Below are positions 1 through 9,981 of a stretch of 64,000 bases of DNA, one piece after another. Positions within the stretch are counted from its first letter, which is position 1. Every line of letters begins with the position of its first letter. The translations under genes and the position numbers were made by a program. This stretch comes from UTCHB3 sp964625575. GTDB taxonomy: Bacteria > Bacteroidota > Ignavibacteria > Ignavibacteriales > Ignavibacteriaceae. The stretch lies in the NCBI GenBank assembly GCA_964625575.1, contig CAZVBQ010000009.1, positions 1 through 64,000 on the forward strand, written 5' to 3'. The notes beneath the pieces are model-generated. The model was not told the DNA's origin. It saw only the letters and a list, made by a program, of their open reading frames with translations, and did not search any database.

Positions 1-1097
1 CGGTAGTTGCTGCTGTCGGTACCCTCATACATCGGGTCAAACGAGGTGTAGATCAAAGTATCGGGATTAAGTTTTGAAATGTCATTTGAGATTATGCCGT
101 TGCCGTAGAAGTTGTTGTAACTGATGTTGCCTGAAATTACTCCTGAATTTGAAAGATCGAAGATAGTGCCGCAGGAATCGATGTTGTTATTTACAAAATT
201 GATTGTATTTGGAGGAAATTTAGGTGTAATTGCGCTCGCTTTCACTTTGATTATATTATTTTTTATCTCACCCGTTGCCAAATAAAGAGCTTGAGCATAT
301 TCATCTGAAGTAAAACACAAATTATTGTTTAGTGTGATTTTCGAACTGAAAAGTTGAGGGTATTCAATAGCTGATGATCTAAAATTGAGAAATAGATTAT
401 TTATCAATAAACCGGAAGTACCGTAAAAGCCAAACCCATTTTTGAAAAATATATTATCAACAACTACTATAGAACTACCATTTGTCCCCATATGTATCTG
501 CAGCCCTGTCCTCGCGTCATAAAATAAATTGTTTTTAATCACCCCTCTGGAAATGAATGTCGTAATGGACTCTAAAAATCTTCCTAAAAATCTATTGTTT
601 AATAATTGGATTGATATTTCTGAACTGTTATTTGATGCGAGAAGTACGCCGATGTGATTGGTTACTCTGTTTGAAGTCTTTAATGTGATGTTCTGAATGA
701 TTATATTATGACCGATTTTAAACCCAACACAGCTTCCATTATCATCAAACCCGCTCAAATCCACAATGCAACTGTCAACATCAATACCGATTATAGCGAG
801 GTCTCTTCCTTGGTGTTCTGATAATACCTGCTCCCTGTAAACACCCGTTCCAATCAGTATTGTGTCTCCACTCTCACACATGTCTACAACTTTCTGTATG
901 CTGTCAGATGCCGTTGCCCAGCTTGTGTATGGATACAAAGGCGTGGGGTTGCCCGATTTGACATAGCGGATGGTTGAGTATCCTGTACTGCTGAAGAGTA
1001 AAACCAGACATATCGATATTATCAGAGACTTTACCGGATTTTGTATCCTGAAGTGTCCGTTCGTGTCAAACATGGTGGTTGTGCTTGATTCTTTCAT
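1..1097 (-). CDS. Secreted parallel beta-helix (pectate-lyase-like) protein, 3' end outside window
   Basis: The minus strand is open from an ATG at 1097 to the window edge, about 365 residues. The start overlaps the stop of the upstream gene (ATGA), so the two are probably cotranscribed. A hydrophobic segment (LIISICLVLLF) follows roughly 22 residues after this ATG. A second ATG at 1073 would give a more normal signal peptide and may be the real start. After it comes the SGDTILIGTGVYRE block that commonly opens pectate-lyase-like right-handed beta-helices, then many short turns rich in NN, NNxF and NNxI typical of beta-helix coils. Substrate is unknown; an extracellular adhesin or glycan-binding or glycan-cleaving role is inference. 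The C-terminus, where a T9SS signal would be expected, is not visible. Confidence 0.75.
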   Translation of the reverse strand, partial: MKESSTTTMFDTNGHFRIQNPVKSLIISICLVLLFSSTGYSTIRYVKSGNPTPLYPYTSWATASDSIQKVVDMCESGDTILIGTGVYREQVLSEHQGRDLAIIGIDVDSCIVDLSGFDDNGSCVGFKIGHNIIIQNITLKTSNRVTNHIGVLLASNNSSEISIQLLNNRFLGRFLESITTFISRGVIKNNLFYDARTGLQIHMGTNGSSIVVVDNIFFKNGFGFYGTSGLLINNLFLNFRSSAIEYPQLFSSKITLNNNLCFTSDEYAQALYLATGEIKNNIIKVKASAITPKFPPNTINFVNNNIDSCGTIFDLSNSGVISGNISYNNFYGNGIISNDISKLNPDTLIYTSFDPMYEGTDSSNY

Positions 1098-4000
1098 TTC
1101 AGGATCACCATCTTTTTGTTGATGCTTATTTCATTGACTCTCATTGCGTATATATACACCCCGCTTGCAAGTTTATCCGACTCAATCACTGTCTTGTATC
1201 TGCCCGGTGACTTTTGCTCATTCACCAATTGCTTCACTAATCTGCCTGCTACGTCATACAGAGTGATCGTTACAAGACCCTCCTTCGGCAAAGTGTACTC
1301 TATCATCGTTGAACTGTTAAACGGATTGGGGTAGTTTTGTGACATCGTGTATTCGGTTATTGTTTCCACAGGTTTATGTTCTTTCCTCACCGTGAACCTG
1401 TTACCGTGCCTCTTCATCAGCGAGTTCATACCCTCCTTGTTTAGTGTTGTAGCCACAACTGCATCATTCTTCATTGCTTTGTTCTGTGATGTACCTCTTA
1501 GTGCAATCGTCATCTCTTCGGTTTGTGCATGATACCTGTCTATTGGTGCAAGTGTGTTTGCCGTGTTAAGGGAGGCAAGCATCTGTGCCTCCGGGAGGTT
1601 GTCATTGTCTGCTTCCATGTAAACCTTAAGTCTGCTTAGGGTTTTAAACACATTCGTATCTGTTACCACACCCAGCAATGAGTCTGTCATTTGAGTCAAT
1701 AGGAACAGTTTCTCCGACTTGTTGCTTGTTAGTTTTCCGCTCCTGTACATCCCCCGCAAAGGTAGTGTGTTTACCGCCGTGGTATCATTAGTTGCGGTAA
1801 GAGACATCTGTTGGTATTCTGTATATGCACTGTCGTACATGCCTGCTGCCATATATCTCTCCGCCCGCTCTCCTCCTTCTCCGGGTACTGCATTACTCAT
1901 TCTGTGCAGCGTGTCCGTGAATGATAATGTACTCAGATTTATTACGAACGGGCAGTCAGTTGAAACAAAGGGTGAGTATGTTGTTACTTCAGGTTGATAT
2001 GTCACACTCAAGTTAAGGTTGAATGTCAGGTTTTCGTATCCGCTCTCCCCCCAGTAGTTACCCGAAAGATCAAGCCGATCATCCGTGCACTTTCCGGCAA
2101 TTATCGCGACACTCCCGTCATCCACCAGAGCATTCATTCCTCCGGACATTATTATTGAAGAGTTGTCGAGATATATCTCTGCGTTCATCTCATCGGTTCC
2201 CTCACCACCGTTATCATGGATCGTGTTAAATCCTGACAAAGGGTACGCGTACATCTGTTCACATTCTCCCGCCTCAATGAACTGACCAAGATCAGGAACC
2301 GATCCATACTCACAAACCAGACCCCTCTGTGTATTGTTGCTGATCTCATTTCCTCCGATTTTGGGGAATGAGTTAGCTAATAGAATACCGTCTGTATGAC
2401 TTGTGATACTGTTGTTGTATATATTACCGTGACAACCCGTCAGTGTGAGTCCCACTCCCTCCTGTGTCCCCGTCAACTTGTTGTTTCCAAACCAAAGGTC
2501 TGACACCCCCGTGAAACAGTATCCCGATCTCGTATTCGCCGAGTCAGAGTTTACTACCACTGTCGAAAGATTGGATGCAAATACCGCATAGTCACAATTT
2601 GTGTAGGTGTTGTTCCTTATTAATGGTTTGTCATATCCTGCTCCGTTTAACAGTATGGCTGAATTACTGATGTTGGTAAATCTGCAGTTCTCTATTACAA
2701 GGGTATCAAATCCGCTCAATGCTGATATTCCTGTGTGTCCGTTCTTTATCTCTGCATATTTTATTATACCTGTGGATCCCTTCCCCAAAAAGATGGAATT
2801 TGGCTTTGACTCATCCGGTTGTTTGAAGTTTATCGTAACCCCGTTTCCGGCGGTTCCATTGACATAGAAGTCTCCCGCGCAGTAAACAGAACTTGATGAA
2901 TCAAGGGTGAGTGTTGATCCCGCTTCAAGCCTGAGTACTCCGCCATCCTCTATGATAAGACTGTCCCGCAGGGTGTAACTCCCCTCTATCTTAAGCGTCA
3001 CTCCTGACGGAACTCTTATCGTCCCCTCTGATGTAATCATCTCACCCGTCAGGATTTCCTCGTCACCAACCAGTGATCCCTCAGATGCTACTGTTGCAAC
3101 GAATCTGAAAAGTTTTCCGTCTCCCTTGTTTATCCTTAAACCGAAGATTGTATCGTAAATGCCGGTAAGGTTCCTTGTAAAACTGTAATTCTCACCACCC
3201 TCTATATTGTAAAATCTGATGTTGTTCTGTGGGAATGATTTTAGTCCAACCTTAAGGTAATCCGTGTATTGGCTATATTCGGACGGATTACTATCAAAGA
3301 ATGTATTGGCATTGTAGAAAAAGTAGTAATCTTCATAAGGTTTGGAAGATAACTTTCCCGTCAGTCTCGTAACTCCAAAACTGTACCATTTGTCAGATGG
3401 ATAAGTGAGTTTATCATCGTCAAATATCTCCACCCGATTTGTCGTCCCACCGTAAGTGTCTCTCCCTTTCTGTACAGCACCATGGTTACGGGGCATGTTA
3501 TAGATGTACGCCGACCAATCAGCATAGTTGAGTCTAAAGAGAGTATTACCGAGTCCACCTTTTAGTCTTTGACCGATTCTTCCCACCATGTCATACAAAC
3601 CTCCATCGATTGTTCTCGGGGTTTTGTAATCGAGTGTGTCTTTGCCCACGAGACCTTCAACAAAGTAAATACCTCCCCATAATGCATTGCTTGACTTGTA
3701 TGAATAATATGTCTCATAAAATATCCCCTTGCACCCAAAAGCAAGTGGCATGATGGTTTGTCCAAGGATTTCCGGACCTGAAGGTGATTTGTAGTACAAA
3801 TATCCCGGTTTATCGAACTTTTTATTCCCCCAGGTCTGCGCTGTGTAGAAGAAGTCCCTGTCGTGCCGCACTGCTTCAATTAGTCGCTCTCTTAACTGGT
3901 GCTGCATTAATTGTGTCTTAAAATCATCTTTGAAAATTGTGTAATACCAAAACATGAACTTGCGGGGTTTTACGACCTTGCCCCAGGTGTCAAGAACATT

Positions 4001-5236
4001 CAGTCCCTCTTTCTCACCGTTCCATTCCGGGTACATTTTGGTGAGCATCATCTTGTCTTTCAGCGGGTTGGAAAGGGTGCGCTGAACATCTTCCACTTTC
4101 TTGTAAGGCAAGAAGTGATCGTAACTGTGAGGTTCATCCATTGTGTAGAAATAACGGATCTTATTACCGTAGACCTGTTTCCTATCTTCACTTTGCCATG
4201 TTTCATTGTAATTGTTTAGTAATAATTTAACTTTATCTAAATTTTGTCCATACTTGGACCATATTCCTCTATCCATTACTTCGATATTGTCGACATAAAG
4301 TTCCCCGTAATTCACAGGTTTTACACCTGCAGGTAAAACAACGGCATAAGATATATTTGATGATCTGATCGTGTCCCGGTCGATTTTCCCCGATTCGATG
4401 AAAAATGCCCTGTCAAGAGCAGATAAATCATACCCAAGTTCTACCGGTACAAACACCTCATCGGACAATTCATTACTTTTCACTTCCCTGCTTGCCAAAG
4501 TGAAGGTTGACTTCCTTCCCATTGTGTCGGTAACATTTAGATTCACCCGTAGTGAACAAACGGTAATATTGGAATCCGGTGTTTGTCCGATTTTTAACTT
4601 AAAATAAGCCAGATAGTTTATGAGAGTCCCTGTCGGGCTCCCGAGCAGGTGGGTAATCTTGTAGTCCCTGTCCTGATAGATGAAAGGTCCTTCAACGAGA
4701 TTTATTTCTACTCCCATCCCCGATTCAGGTGATCCGGAAATATCTTTTGTCTTAAGATAAACTCCTCCCGCGTCTGATTCTGTGGTCGTATAAGTGCGAT
4801 TAATCCTCATTCGAATTATATCTGAATAGAAACCACCACTGCCTCCCTCAGCTTCCCAAATATTGTAAACACCCTGCGAAAGGATGTTCACCCAGTCAAC
4901 CTGCTTCTCTGTTTGATCCGATACATTCCACAAGCTGTTTAATGCTACAATGTTACCAAACGATGACCCGGCGAGTGAGTCCCTGTTGTCTTTCCATTTT
5001 AGAGAGTCCTGATTTGTCAACTGCTTGTATATCTCACCATGAACCACAGTCTGAACAATGCTGTTAAAGCCTAGTTTTACCAGGTTTGTATCCCAATACT
5101 CATGGAATGTGCTCCTATCGGGTGAACTCGCTACATAAGTACCGAAGAGAATTTCATCAGGTACCTGCGATTTTAGAGGAAGGGTAAGAATGATCACAAA
5201 AATCAAACTTAAAACTGCTATTACTCCGCTTTTCAT
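1094..5236 (-). CDS. Large T9SS-secreted protein with beta-helix region
   Basis: A 1380-residue protein with an N-terminal signal peptide (about residues 1-24, ending LPLKSQ). The long N-terminal half has no recognised domain. Around residues 730-1060 there is a parallel beta-helix region (repeated short NN/N-turn coils). The C-terminal ~80 residues form a type A T9SS sorting domain (NYPNPFNSSTMIEYTL through SGVYIYAMR to KKMVILK). It is therefore predicted to cross the outer membrane through the type IX system and be anchored or released at the cell surface. The next gene overlaps its stop by 4 bp and is also a beta-helix protein, so the pair looks like a two-gene surface operon. Function is unknown; carbohydrate or surface interaction is inference from the fold. 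Confidence 0.85.
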   Translation of the reverse strand: MKSGVIAVLSLIFVIILTLPLKSQVPDEILFGTYVASSPDRSTFHEYWDTNLVKLGFNSIVQTVVHGEIYKQLTNQDSLKWKDNRDSLAGSSFGNIVALNSLWNVSDQTEKQVDWVNILSQGVYNIWEAEGGSGGFYSDIIRMRINRTYTTTESDAGGVYLKTKDISGSPESGMGVEINLVEGPFIYQDRDYKITHLLGSPTGTLINYLAYFKLKIGQTPDSNITVCSLRVNLNVTDTMGRKSTFTLASREVKSNELSDEVFVPVELGYDLSALDRAFFIESGKIDRDTIRSSNISYAVVLPAGVKPVNYGELYVDNIEVMDRGIWSKYGQNLDKVKLLLNNYNETWQSEDRKQVYGNKIRYFYTMDEPHSYDHFLPYKKVEDVQRTLSNPLKDKMMLTKMYPEWNGEKEGLNVLDTWGKVVKPRKFMFWYYTIFKDDFKTQLMQHQLRERLIEAVRHDRDFFYTAQTWGNKKFDKPGYLYYKSPSGPEILGQTIMPLAFGCKGIFYETYYSYKSSNALWGGIYFVEGLVGKDTLDYKTPRTIDGGLYDMVGRIGQRLKGGLGNTLFRLNYADWSAYIYNMPRNHGAVQKGRDTYGGTTNRVEIFDDDKLTYPSDKWYSFGVTRLTGKLSSKPYEDYYFFYNANTFFDSNPSEYSQYTDYLKVGLKSFPQNNIRFYNIEGGENYSFTRNLTGIYDTIFGLRINKGDGKLFRFVATVASEGSLVGDEEILTGEMITSEGTIRVPSGVTLKIEGSYTLRDSLIIEDGGVLRLEAGSTLTLDSSSSVYCAGDFYVNGTAGNGVTINFKQPDESKPNSIFLGKGSTGIIKYAEIKNGHTGISALSGFDTLVIENCRFTNISNSAILLNGAGYDKPLIRNNTYTNCDYAVFASNLSTVVVNSDSANTRSGYCFTGVSDLWFGNNKLTGTQEGVGLTLTGCHGNIYNNSITSHTDGILLANSFPKIGGNEISNNTQRGLVCEYGSVPDLGQFIEAGECEQMYAYPLSGFNTIHDNGGEGTDEMNAEIYLDNSSIIMSGGMNALVDDGSVAIIAGKCTDDRLDLSGNYWGESGYENLTFNLNLSVTYQPEVTTYSPFVSTDCPFVINLSTLSFTDTLHRMSNAVPGEGGERAERYMAAGMYDSAYTEYQQMSLTATNDTTAVNTLPLRGMYRSGKLTSNKSEKLFLLTQMTDSLLGVVTDTNVFKTLSRLKVYMEADNDNLPEAQMLASLNTANTLAPIDRYHAQTEEMTIALRGTSQNKAMKNDAVVATTLNKEGMNSLMKRHGNRFTVRKEHKPVETITEYTMSQNYPNPFNSSTMIEYTLPKEGLVTITLYDVAGRLVKQLVNEQKSPGRYKTVIESDKLASGVYIYAMRVNEISINKKMVILK

Positions 5237-5420
5237 ACAAATATCCGGTTATTTGTTCCTGTTACTCTTTTATGATTCCAATCCGATAGTCAAAAATAAT
5301 AGTATTAGTATTTAAAACAAAATGACTCACCCTTTTGGAACTTCGGAACCCCGGAATCCCTGAACTTCAGCCGGAACCTGTCAGTAGAACTCCAGTGTAA
5401 ATCGACGGTATTTCCATAAA

Positions 5421-5452
5421 AAAGGCTGCCTTCAGTTAAGAAAGCAGCCTTT
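5421..5452 (-). terminator. Rho-independent terminator after the YceI gene
   Basis: A nine-base stem (AAAGGCTGC / GCAGCCTTT, 14-base loop) is followed on the minus strand by a run of seven T. It lies 35 bp downstream of the YceI stop codon. Confidence 0.8.
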
Positions 5453-5486
5453 AAGTGCTAAAGGGTCTTATTGATCCCGACGGTGC

Positions 5487-6017
5487 TTATCCTTTTACGA
5501 GCTGCACATCGATATTGAACTTCACTTCTTCGCCTACGAGCACGCCGCCGGTCTCGAGGGCAGCGTTCCAGGTAAGACCGAACTCTTTTCTGTTGATCTT
5601 TCCTGTGATCACGAAGCCGGTTTTGGTGTTGCCCCAGGGGTCTTTCATCAGTCCGCTGTACTCTACATCAAGGTCGATTGTTTTGGTTACATCCTTAATT
5701 GTGAAGTCGCCTGATACAACATAGTTACCCTCGGAGGTCTTCTTAACGCCGGTTGAAACGAATGTAAGTTTCGGGAATTTCTCCACTTCGAAGAAGTCAG
5801 CACTTCTGAGGTGGTTGTCCCTGTCGCTGTTATTGGTATCGATCGAAGCGACATCGGCCGAGAAGGATATCTTTGAGGTTTCGAAGTTATCATCTTCGTT
5901 GGTTACGGTAGCTTCGAAAGCGTTAAACTTGCCCGAAACGTTGGTGAACATCATGTGTTTTACTTTGAATCCGATCTCTGAGTGTGAAGGATCGAGGTTC
6001 CAGTTTGAAGTTGCCAT
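5487..6017 (-). CDS. YceI family protein
   Basis: 176 residues, full length for the YceI lipocalin-like family, which binds polyisoprenoid-type lipids. Visible family features are the opening W-x-LDPSHSEIGFKVKHMMFTNVSGKF block, the RDNHLRSADFF stretch and the late GL.WNAALETGGVLVGEEV segment. There is no signal peptide, so unlike E. coli YceI it should be cytoplasmic. It lies 33 bp downstream of the pirin gene on the same strand and ends at a clear terminator, so the two form an operon. Homologues are often linked to stress or lipid/quinone handling; the exact ligand cannot be read from the sequence. Confidence 0.9.
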   Translation of the reverse strand: MATSNWNLDPSHSEIGFKVKHMMFTNVSGKFNAFEATVTNEDDNFETSKISFSADVASIDTNNSDRDNHLRSADFFEVEKFPKLTFVSTGVKKTSEGNYVVSGDFTIKDVTKTIDLDVEYSGLMKDPWGNTKTGFVITGKINRKEFGLTWNAALETGGVLVGEEVKFNIDVQLVKG

Positions 6018-6050
6018 TTTACTATTCTCCGTTTTTTAATTGTTAATTGG

Positions 6051-6767
6051 TTAAATATTCATCGGAACTTCCATCAGGAGGAGGGAAGTGCTGCCTGTTG
6101 CTAAAAAATTCACTATGTTAACATCCCAAACGCCGAAACCGTCGCGGGAGTTCAATCCCTGCCCGTCAACCGATACTTCACCGTCGAGCACAAACACATA
6201 GAGGCCGTTACCGGGTGATTTGATAGTGTAGTCGAGTGTGGTCCCCTTCTCAAGATCGGCAATGTGGAACCATGCGTTCTGGTGGATCCACACACCCTCA
6301 TCATCCGCATTGGGCGATACTATCTGCTGGAAGCGGTTTTTTCTGTCTTCGGTGTTTAGCGTTATCTGATCGTACCGCGGGGTTACATTTCTCTTGTCAG
6401 GGAACACCCAAATCTGGAGGAATTTCACCGGCTGGTCGTCGTTCTTGTTGTATTCACTGTGTCTGATGCCGGTACCCGCGCTCATCACCTGGATGTCACC
6501 GTGCCTGATCACGGCTACATTTCCCATGCTGTCTTTATGCTCAAGATCGCCTTCGAGGGGGATCGAGATTATTTCCATGTTGTCGTGTGGATGCGTGCCG
6601 AAACCCATTCCGGGGGCAACGTAATCATCATTCAAAACCCTCAGGGCACCGAAATTCATGCGTGAAGGGTCGTAATAGTTCGCGAAACTGAATGTGTGTC
6701 TGCTGTGCAGCCAACCGTGGTCGGCATCACCGCGAGTATCAGCTTTATGTAATATCGTGTTAGCCAT
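6051..6767 (-). CDS. Pirin family bicupin protein
   Basis: About 238 residues with two cupin barrels. The N-terminal cupin carries the conserved pirin segments HTFSFANYYDP, FGTHPHDNMEIISIPLEGDLEHKDS and SAGTGIRHSEYN, which contain the metal-binding His/Glu set. I start at the ATG at 6767, which has AAGGA ten bases upstream, rather than the TTG three codons earlier, which overlaps that ribosome-binding site. Family members include metal-dependent quercetin dioxygenases and redox-sensing regulators; which applies here is unknown. First gene of a two-gene operon with the YceI protein. Confidence 0.9.
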   Translation of the reverse strand: MANTILHKADTRGDADHGWLHSRHTFSFANYYDPSRMNFGALRVLNDDYVAPGMGFGTHPHDNMEIISIPLEGDLEHKDSMGNVAVIRHGDIQVMSAGTGIRHSEYNKNDDQPVKFLQIWVFPDKRNVTPRYDQITLNTEDRKNRFQQIVSPNADDEGVWIHQNAWFHIADLEKGTTLDYTIKSPGNGLYVFVLDGEVSVDGQGLNSRDGFGVWDVNIVNFLATGSTSLLLMEVPMNI

Positions 6768-6961
6768 GTTTTTCAATTCCTTTTTTCAAAAATTAACTGT
6801 ACAAACTTACGTACCCCGCCACCCCCGAAACGATGAACTGGTTTATGAAATTGTCTTAAGGTAGATTAAGAGTGTATAGTGTATAGTGTGGAGTGTGGAG
6901 CAGAATTATTGCAAATGGTAAACGTGATATGGTTAAATTTGGGATCGGGAACCCTTAAAAT

Positions 6962-8677
6962 ATGCGTGATTTCTTCTACAATCTTTTTTTTGACAGCCGG
7001 CGGAAATTCAGTGTAGTTGATCTTTTTGTACTTTTGGGTTTAATATCCCTCCTTTACGCGGGTGTTGAGCTTGCCTCAACCGCTCCGGAGTATGTTACCG
7101 CGCCCAATATTTCAACATCGCCAGAAGCCTTGCCTGTCTATGCTTTTTTCTCACTTCTGAGGATGACGGCGGCGTACATCCTCTCGGTGGGGTTCACCCT
7201 CGTCTACGGGCGGATGGCAGCATATAACAAGAAAGCGGAAAAATACATGCTTCCGGTTCTTGATGTGCTGCAGAGTGTGCCGATACTCTCCTTTCTTCCG
7301 GTGGTGGTACTGAGTCTCAGGGCGATACTTCCGCAGGGAATTGCCGTCGAGCTTGGCTCAATCGTTCTTATCTTCACTTCCCAGGTATGGAACATGACCT
7401 TCGCCTGGTACCAGTCGCTTACCACAATTCCAAAAGATCTTCAAGAGGCGGCCGCGGTTAACCGGTTCAGCAAGTGGCAGAGATTCACCCGGCTCGAGTT
7501 CCCGTTCGGCATGATCAGCTTCATCTGGAACAGTATGATGAGTTGGGCCGGTGGACTGTTCTTTCTGATGGCAGCTGAAATTTTTACCGTTGGTGACAAG
7601 GATTTCCGCCTCCCCGGGCTGGGCTCCTTCCTCCATGAAGCTTCTGACAAGGGTGACTATACGGCGATACTTCAAGGCATAGCGGCGCTTGTTCTGATCG
7701 TGGTGCTTCTCGACCAGTTGCTGTGGCGACCCCTTCTCGCGTGGTCGGAAAAGTTCAAGCTTGAAATGGTGTCAACCGATGATCCACCCCGCTCATGGTT
7801 TTACTCGGTTCTTACGGGCTCAAACATTATCTCGCGACTGACCGATCAGGTATTGACCCCGTTGGTGAACAGGCTTGATGTCGCGCTCGACCGGAGGTCG
7901 GGAGAGATCGAAACTCATGAGGAGGAGAAGAAGGGTGGTATCATGGGGAAGGTGGTGCTCGCGGTCTTTCTTGTGGCGATACTCGCGAGTCTGACAGGCG
8001 GTATGTTCATGCTCGCGAAGATCACGGTTGAAGACTGGATGGGAATAATTGGCGGAGTGTTCGCCACATTCTTAAGGGTGCTGATCGCCCTGCTGATCGC
8101 TCTTGCCTGGACCATCCCGGTAGGGGTGCTCATCGCCAACAACCGGAAAATTGCCCGCTTTCTTCAGCCATTAATCCAGATTTTTGCCGCGGTTCCCGCT
8201 ACGGCCCTCTTCCCGGTTGTGTTAATGTTTCTCGTTTCGCTCCCATTCGGAATAAACCTCGCATCAATACTTTTGATGCTAATGGGCACGCAATGGTACC
8301 TTCTTTTTAATATTATCGCGGGGGCATCGGCAATACCCGCCGACCTGAAAAACACGACAAAACTTCTGCAGCTCGGCGGCTTCAAAAGATGGAAGAGCCT
8401 TACACTTCCCGCCCTTTTCCCTTATATTATCACGGGAGCCATCGCTGCCGGAGGTGGTGCCTGGAACGCGAGCGTGGTGGCGGAGTTTGTTACATTTAAC
8501 GGAAAAACCCTGGCAACCGAGGGAATTGGTGCCTCGATCGCAAAAGCGACTGCTGAAGGAAACTTCCCGGTGCTTCTGGCATCAACACTTCTCATGGTGC
8601 TCGCGGTCGGATCGATCAACCGGTTGTTCTGGCGACGCCTCTACAATCTTGCCGAAGACAGATTTAAGATGGATTAG
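6962..8677 (+). CDS. ABC transporter permease, two fused membrane domains (NitT/TauT/SsuC type)
   Basis: 571 residues containing two tandem binding-protein-dependent permease domains. Each has the EAA-type cytoplasmic loop (DLQEAAAVNRFSKWQRFTRLEFPFG in the first, DLKNTTKLLQLGGFKRWKSLTLPALFPYI in the second). They are joined by a charged cytoplasmic linker near residues 290-325. The usual family protein is a single ~250-residue domain that dimerises, so this is a covalent pseudo-dimer. The ATPase gene follows 11 bp downstream. No periplasmic substrate-binding protein is encoded nearby, so the substrate (nitrate, sulfonate, taurine, bicarbonate or other) cannot be assigned. Confidence 0.88.
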   Translation: MRDFFYNLFFDSRRKFSVVDLFVLLGLISLLYAGVELASTAPEYVTAPNISTSPEALPVYAFFSLLRMTAAYILSVGFTLVYGRMAAYNKKAEKYMLPVLDVLQSVPILSFLPVVVLSLRAILPQGIAVELGSIVLIFTSQVWNMTFAWYQSLTTIPKDLQEAAAVNRFSKWQRFTRLEFPFGMISFIWNSMMSWAGGLFFLMAAEIFTVGDKDFRLPGLGSFLHEASDKGDYTAILQGIAALVLIVVLLDQLLWRPLLAWSEKFKLEMVSTDDPPRSWFYSVLTGSNIISRLTDQVLTPLVNRLDVALDRRSGEIETHEEEKKGGIMGKVVLAVFLVAILASLTGGMFMLAKITVEDWMGIIGGVFATFLRVLIALLIALAWTIPVGVLIANNRKIARFLQPLIQIFAAVPATALFPVVLMFLVSLPFGINLASILLMLMGTQWYLLFNIIAGASAIPADLKNTTKLLQLGGFKRWKSLTLPALFPYIITGAIAAGGGAWNASVVAEFVTFNGKTLATEGIGASIAKATAEGNFPVLLASTLLMVLAVGSINRLFWRRLYNLAEDRFKMD

Positions 8678-8688
8678 GAGATGGAAAG

Positions 8689-9978
8689 ATGACAAGAAAC
8701 CTCTCATTGCTCGAACTCAAAAAAGTGAACCGTGTTTATGGCAAGGGTGACAAAACATTTCCCGCGCTTAAAGATATCAATCTGAAAATTAACGAGGGTG
8801 AGTTCGTTGCCCTTGTGGGGCCCTCCGGCTGCGGTAAAAGCACCCTGTTGAGGATAATCACCGGACTACAGCAGGCCTCATCGGGCGAAGTCCGTTACAA
8901 AGGTGACCAGATCAAGGGGGTGAACAAAAACGCGACGATCGTTTTTCAGACATTTGCCCTCTTTCCGTGGTTTAACGTGATCGAAAATGTTGAAATGGCG
9001 CTCGCCAACAGGGATATTCCCTCGAAAATGAAAACCGCCCGCGCGGTTGAGGCGATCGACCGGGTCGGTCTCGATGGTTACGAAATGGCATATCCCCGTG
9101 AACTTTCCGGCGGCATGCGCCAAAAAGCGGGTTTTGCCCGGGCGATAGTTGCCGAACCTGAACTCCTCTGCCTCGATGAACCCTTCTCCGCCCTCGATGT
9201 GATGAGCGCGGAAAGCTTAAGGGGTGAGCTGCTTGAGCTCTGGAGCGAGGGAAAACTGCCTACAAAAGCGATTCTCCTCGTCACACACAACATTGAGGAA
9301 GCCGTTTTAATGGCTGACAGGATAGTGGTTATGGACAAAAACCCGGGGCGCATCATCCACGAGATTTTTATTTCGATGCCCCACCCCCGGAACAGAAAGA
9401 ATATAGAGTTTCAGCACCTGGTCGATCAGGTTTACTCGCTCCTCGCGGGTCAGACCCAGCCCGAGTTCCTCGAGTATGGTACCGCCCCCGGTGAGCCGGG
9501 TATCACCAGAAAACTCCCCGATGTGCCGATCGCCAACATCGCCTCACTTCTTGAGGGGCTTGCAGAACTCCCCGGTAAAAACGCCGACCTTTACAAGGTT
9601 GCCGATGAGTTTGGTCTCGATTCCGATGAACTCCTCGTTATTACCGAGGCTGCCGAGCTGTTGGGCTTTGTAAACATTCAGCAGGGCGACATTTCGATCA
9701 CACCGCTCGGTGAAACTTACGCGGAAGCATCGATCACAACAAGAAAAGAGATTTTCGCCTCGCGTGTTAAACGCATTCCAATTTTCAAATGGCTGCTCAA
9801 CCTCCTGCAAAGGGCGGAGGAACACAGGATCGAACGGTCACTTCTACTCTCCGCTCTCGAGCTTGAGTTCATCCCCGAAGATGCCGAGGAGCAGATCGAT
9901 ATTTTGATGAACTGGGGCAGGTATGGCGAAATTTTTGTTTACGACGATCAGGATGAAATGATCTATCTGGAGACATAA
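8689..9978 (+). CDS. ABC transporter ATPase with C-terminal AAA-associated domain
   Basis: 429 residues. The N-terminal ~260 residues are a NitT/TauT-class ATPase: Walker A GPSGCGKST, Q-loop in VFQTFALFPW, signature LSGGMRQK, Walker B LLCLDEPFSALD, H-loop VTHN. The C-terminal ~150 residues (from NIASLLEGLAELPG) match in style the helical AAA-associated C-terminal domain (AAA_assoc_C) found in a subset of these transporters, often predicted to be regulatory. It sits directly downstream of the fused permease and 3 bp before the lipoprotein gene, giving a three-gene operon. Confidence 0.9.
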   Translation: MTRNLSLLELKKVNRVYGKGDKTFPALKDINLKINEGEFVALVGPSGCGKSTLLRIITGLQQASSGEVRYKGDQIKGVNKNATIVFQTFALFPWFNVIENVEMALANRDIPSKMKTARAVEAIDRVGLDGYEMAYPRELSGGMRQKAGFARAIVAEPELLCLDEPFSALDVMSAESLRGELLELWSEGKLPTKAILLVTHNIEEAVLMADRIVVMDKNPGRIIHEIFISMPHPRNRKNIEFQHLVDQVYSLLAGQTQPEFLEYGTAPGEPGITRKLPDVPIANIASLLEGLAELPGKNADLYKVADEFGLDSDELLVITEAAELLGFVNIQQGDISITPLGETYAEASITTRKEIFASRVKRIPIFKWLLNLLQRAEEHRIERSLLLSALELEFIPEDAEEQIDILMNWGRYGEIFVYDDQDEMIYLET

Positions 9979-9981
9979 CTA

